In this document: positions 35,045 to 37,489 of the stretch, piece by piece
How positions within the stretch are numbered: the stretch's first letter is position 1
How the letters are laid out: every line of letters begins with the position of its first letter
Origin: Kandleria vitulina DSM 20405
Lineage (GTDB): Bacteria > Bacillota_I > Bacilli_A > Erysipelotrichales > Coprobacillaceae
NCBI RefSeq assembly: GCF_000702065.1
Contig: NZ_JNKN01000021.1
Span: 1-37,489, forward strand
Direction: 5' to 3'
Length of the DNA stretch: 37,489 nt
The notes under the pieces: model-generated
Database searches by the model: none
What the model was told of the DNA's origin: nothing
What the model saw: only the letters and a program-made list of their open reading frames with translations
Translations under genes and position numbers: made by a program

Positions 35045-36427
35045 ATGACTTTTTTAAAGAAGAGAAAGCTACCTATCTTAGTGTTTTTGGGGATTATTAT
35101 ATGTTTAGCTGCAAGCTATTTTGCATATCGCCATATTCATGCTAATACTTTTTATGGTAAAACAATCATCAATGGGGTGGATGTGAGTTCACAGACTGTA
35201 AAACAGGCTCAGAGTGCCTTGGAAGCTGAAACCACAAATGGTGTCTTTACAATCTTAAAGGGGAATGAGAAAGTATTGACACTTCATTTAAGTGATGATG
35301 CAGAAACTAAGCTTGATGCAGAAGATGAATTAAAGAGCATCAAGAAAAAACAAGATACACAAAATGTATTTACTTTATTATTTAAAAAGAAAGTCTACGG
35401 TTTAGAATCTGTTTCTTATAACCATAAGAAAATTGCGAAGTTGTTAGCGGGTCAGTCTTGGGTTAAAGATCAAAGCAATCCAACCAGGGATGCATATGTG
35501 ACTTATGATCAAGAGAAAAAAGCTGTCACTATCGTTAAAGAGTACTATGGTACAAACTATAATCCGCAAGATTTAACTACAAAGATCATTGAAGCAATGA
35601 GAGCAGGGAAAACAAGTATTAACTTAACTGATAAAAAATACTATGTTCAGCCTACAATCAAGTCTAATAATCAGGAATTAGTGAAGAAGAAAGACGCTTT
35701 AGGAAATGCGGTTGGTGCTACAATCACTTTATCTTCACAAGGTAAACAGGCGGTAGTAGATGCACCAGTATACTTTAATTGGATGAAATATGAAAATGGA
35801 GAAGTTTCTCTATATAAAAAACGTGTAAAGAAGTATGTAGAAAGTTTAAAGAAAACATTTAATACATACGGTAAACCTATTTCCTTTACGCTTCCTAATG
35901 GTAAAACAATAAAGGCGAGCGGAGGAACATATGGTGCTATTGTCAATGTCGATAAAGAAGTAAAAGCTTTATCAAAAGATATTCTTGAAAAGAAGGTTGT
36001 TACTCGTGCTATCAATGCTAAACATTATGGCAATGATACATTAGGCAAGACTTTTATCCTAGTAAGTCTTGCTAATCAGCGTGTTACTGCCTACAAGAAT
36101 GGAAAGAAGATTTTAACAAGCAGTGTTGTAACAGGAAATACAAGCTTAGGAAGAGGTACAACAGCTGGAGCTTATTATATTTTCTACAAGTCAGCACCTG
36201 CAGTGCTTAGAGGATTTGAAAATGGTAAGCAGACATATGAAAGTCATGTCGATTTCTGGATGCCATTCCATAATGGACAAGGATTACATAATGCGCCATG
36301 GAGAGGTGCGTTTGGTGGTACAATCTATCGCTATAATGGTTCTCATGGTTGTGTCAATATGACTTACAGTGCTGCACAGACGATCTATAAAAACTTTAAA
36401 GTTGGAACACCGGTCATCGTTATTTAA
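35045..36427 (+). CDS. L,D-transpeptidase (YkuD) with membrane anchor
   Basis: This is a wall enzyme that forms 3-3 crosslinks or attaches material to peptidoglycan, 460 aa. Residues 1-28 are a basic end and a signal anchor (KRKLPILVFLGIIICLAASYF). The middle contains repeats of a PG-binding type (TIINGVDVSSQTVKQAQSAL). The C-terminal YkuD domain (about 325-460) holds the catalytic motif NGSHGCVNM with C436. Beta-lactam resistance of crosslinks is typical of the family. The ribosome site AGGGG is about 12 bases from the ATG. No clear partner gene adjoins it. Confidence 0.92.
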   Translation: MTFLKKRKLPILVFLGIIICLAASYFAYRHIHANTFYGKTIINGVDVSSQTVKQAQSALEAETTNGVFTILKGNEKVLTLHLSDDAETKLDAEDELKSIKKKQDTQNVFTLLFKKKVYGLESVSYNHKKIAKLLAGQSWVKDQSNPTRDAYVTYDQEKKAVTIVKEYYGTNYNPQDLTTKIIEAMRAGKTSINLTDKKYYVQPTIKSNNQELVKKKDALGNAVGATITLSSQGKQAVVDAPVYFNWMKYENGEVSLYKKRVKKYVESLKKTFNTYGKPISFTLPNGKTIKASGGTYGAIVNVDKEVKALSKDILEKKVVTRAINAKHYGNDTLGKTFILVSLANQRVTAYKNGKKILTSSVVTGNTSLGRGTTAGAYYIFYKSAPAVLRGFENGKQTYESHVDFWMPFHNGQGLHNAPWRGAFGGTIYRYNGSHGCVNMTYSAAQTIYKNFKVGTPVIVI

Positions 36428-36449
36428 AGGAGCTATGCTCCTTTTCTTT
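36426..36449 (+). terminator. Intrinsic terminator after the L,D-transpeptidase
   Basis: AAAGGAGC, TAT loop, GCTCCTTT, followed by TCTTT. The stem overlaps the stop codon. Confidence 0.75.
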
Positions 36450-36470
36450 ATAGAATAAAAAGGAGGAAAC

Positions 36471-37136
36471 ATGGAAAAACAACCACCACATGTCACAAGC
36501 AAGCTTCGTCATAACATCTTAGAAATGCCCTCAGTTATACATGAAGCAACTGGTATTCGCGTCTATGGACGATTAATCAAGTCATTAGTTTTTACAACAG
36601 ATTTAGCAATCATTCGTAACTGTGATGCTGATGCAGTATTCGCAGTATATCCCTTTACGCCCCAGCAAGCCATCTCTAATGCTATTATCAATGCATCCTA
36701 TATCCCGGTCTTTTGTGGAGTAGGTGGCGGTACAACTAATGGATTACGTACTGTTGGACTTGCCAAGGATGTTGAAAGCCAAGGTGCGATGGGAGTGATC
36801 TTGAATGCCCCCATTACTAATCGCAATCTTTTGGCTGTTTCTCGTTCAGTTGATATTCCTATTATTATTACTGTTGTCAATAAGAAAGTTGACATTAATA
36901 GAAGATTAAAAGCAGGTGCTTCTATCATCAATGTTGCAGCAGGAGAAGATACGCCAGAAGTCGTACAATGGATTCGCAAGTCTTATCCTGATATTCCTAT
37001 TATCGCTAGTGGCGGTAATACGGAAGAGAAGATCAAGAAGACTATTGATGCAGGTGCCAATGCGATCACATTTACACCACCTTTTACTTCTGAATTATTT
37101 AAGACTATGATGGAAGGCTATCGTCAAAAAAAATAA
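36471..37136 (+). CDS. Uncharacterised TIM-barrel-like protein (often labelled hydrolase)
   Basis: This 221-aa cytoplasmic protein has the repeating strand motifs of a small TIM barrel: LVFTTDLAIIRNCDADAVFA, FCGVGGGTTNGLRT, GAMGVILNAP, IPIIITVV, ASIINVAAGEDTPE, IPIIASGGNTEEKI and NAITFTPP. The late GG-N phosphate-cup pattern is like HisA/HisF or synthase-type barrels that bind phosphosugars. Related Firmicutes proteins are usually called hydrolases without evidence. AAAAGGAGG lies 6 bases before the ATG, and a terminator follows. It is a short single gene between the wall enzyme and the right-edge repeat. The function is unknown. Confidence 0.75.
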   Translation: MEKQPPHVTSKLRHNILEMPSVIHEATGIRVYGRLIKSLVFTTDLAIIRNCDADAVFAVYPFTPQQAISNAIINASYIPVFCGVGGGTTNGLRTVGLAKDVESQGAMGVILNAPITNRNLLAVSRSVDIPIIITVVNKKVDINRRLKAGASIINVAAGEDTPEVVQWIRKSYPDIPIIASGGNTEEKIKKTIDAGANAITFTPPFTSELFKTMMEGYRQKK

Positions 37137-37161
37137 AGTACGGATTCTATCCGTACTTTTG
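37135..37161 (+). terminator. Intrinsic terminator after the last complete gene
   Basis: AAAGTACGGAT and ATCCGTACTTT form an 11-bp stem with loop TCT, then T. Confidence 0.9.
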
Positions 37162-37197
37162 CATTATGTCATAGAAAAGAGTATGCTTATTATTATG

Positions 37198-37216
37198 GGT
37201 AGAGTCAAAAGTTTAT
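37198..37216 (+). repeat. Terminal-repeat-like sequence at the right end
   Basis: GGTAGAGTCAAAAGTTTAT matches 16 of 19 bases of the left-edge repeat (minus strand 302-284), in the opposite orientation. It may be the end of an insertion sequence extending beyond the window. Confidence 0.35.
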
Positions 37217-37234
37217 GAAAAACTTGATGAATGA

Positions 37235-37435
37235 CAGATTTCAGGGCTTGATGAACGATGCGATATCATTCATGTAGTATTAAAATTGAATATTTTGAAT
37301 TTTTCTAAACCGAATGATTATGAAGGTAATAAAAAAACACCTAAAAAAGGCGCAATGAGGGTATCGTCTCCTGGAGCACTGCTTGGAGAAATGATTAATT
37401 GTCTGCTGGATGGTACTTATGTGATATCTCAATAA
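37235..37435 (+). other. 66-codon open stretch without a start, possible gene remnant
   Basis: After an in-frame stop at 37232 this frame stays open to a stop at 37433 and contains ERCDIIHVVLKLNILNFSKP and GALLGEMINCLLDGTYV, which look protein-like, but there is no ribosome site or start. It overlaps the minus-strand tail below, and both cannot easily be real. I do not recognise it. Confidence 0.2.
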
Positions 37436-37489
37436 GCTTGAGCCACTGATCAGGCATTAGCATATTATTATCAAACAAGCCAGATACAG
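37395..37489 (-). CDS. Partial unknown protein, C-terminus only
   Basis: A minus-strand frame enters from the right edge and stops at 37395 after about 30 codons (ends WLKLIEISHKYHPADN). It is too short to identify. Its stop lies about 180 bases inside the terminal-repeat-like sequence, so it could be the end of a transposase in the same orientation as the left-edge fragment. Confidence 0.3.
   Translation of the reverse strand, partial: VSGLFDNNMLMPDQWLKLIEISHKYHPADN

Overview
The window is AT-rich DNA from a low-GC Gram-positive fermenter. The best guess is Erysipelotrichia or a close Firmicutes relative, such as the Catenibacterium/Kandleria type. The reasons are strong AGGAGG ribosome sites, a T-box leader, RapZ/WhiA, a mannose-family PTS with ManO, AdhE, CcpA-type cre sites and short U-tract terminators. 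Glutamine is mostly coded by CAG despite the AT-rich background. The genus assignment is inference. All complete genes are on the + strand. Only truncated minus-strand frames lie at the two edges, each behind a similar 19-base end sequence, which suggests insertion sequences at both ends.

Layout. 1-302: start of a minus-strand gene with a promoter and terminator, perhaps the end of an IS. 325-717: unknown small protein. 796-2343: gpmI (glycolysis). 2424-3703: a thioredoxin-like lipoprotein overlapping a zinc-ribbon membrane protein. 3836-4648: an NTF2-like/LytTR regulator behind a palindrome. 4723-5775: a lone hisC-type aminotransferase. 5883-10972: a cell-growth and envelope cluster made of rapZ, whiA (no yvcK between them), a small Xre-type regulator, two small membrane proteins, murF and ddl.

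11166-21962: a long branched-chain amino-acid operon, leuA-ilvH-ilvC-leuC-leuD-leuB-ilvD-ilvB plus a membrane protein. A T-box leader with a CUC (Leu) specifier controls it. ilvC is broken by a one-base deletion near 14328, so as written the shared step of valine, isoleucine and leucine synthesis is lost. An unusual pair of mutually exclusive hairpins lies between ilvC and leuC.

22019-24996: an uncharacterised barrel-like protein, then pgk-tpiA with a 11-bp inverted repeat over the -35 box. 25107-28574: a mannose-family PTS (EIIAB, EIIC, EIID) plus manO, with three cre sites upstream. 28671-31835: a large fused ABC transporter with an odd extracellular part. 31954-34890: adhE with strong cre sites around its promoter and in its leader. 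35045-37136: an L,D-transpeptidase and a second barrel-like unknown protein.

Together the genes describe sugar uptake by PTS, lower glycolysis and ethanol formation, all probably under catabolite control, alongside wall synthesis and amino-acid-regulated leucine/valine synthesis. No tRNA, rRNA, CRISPR array or complete mobile element is seen. Most of the window is housekeeping. The least ordinary items are the frameshifted ilvC, the T-box discriminator mismatch, the ABC transporter's extracellular repeats, the NTF2-LytTR regulator and the RNA/DNA dyads.
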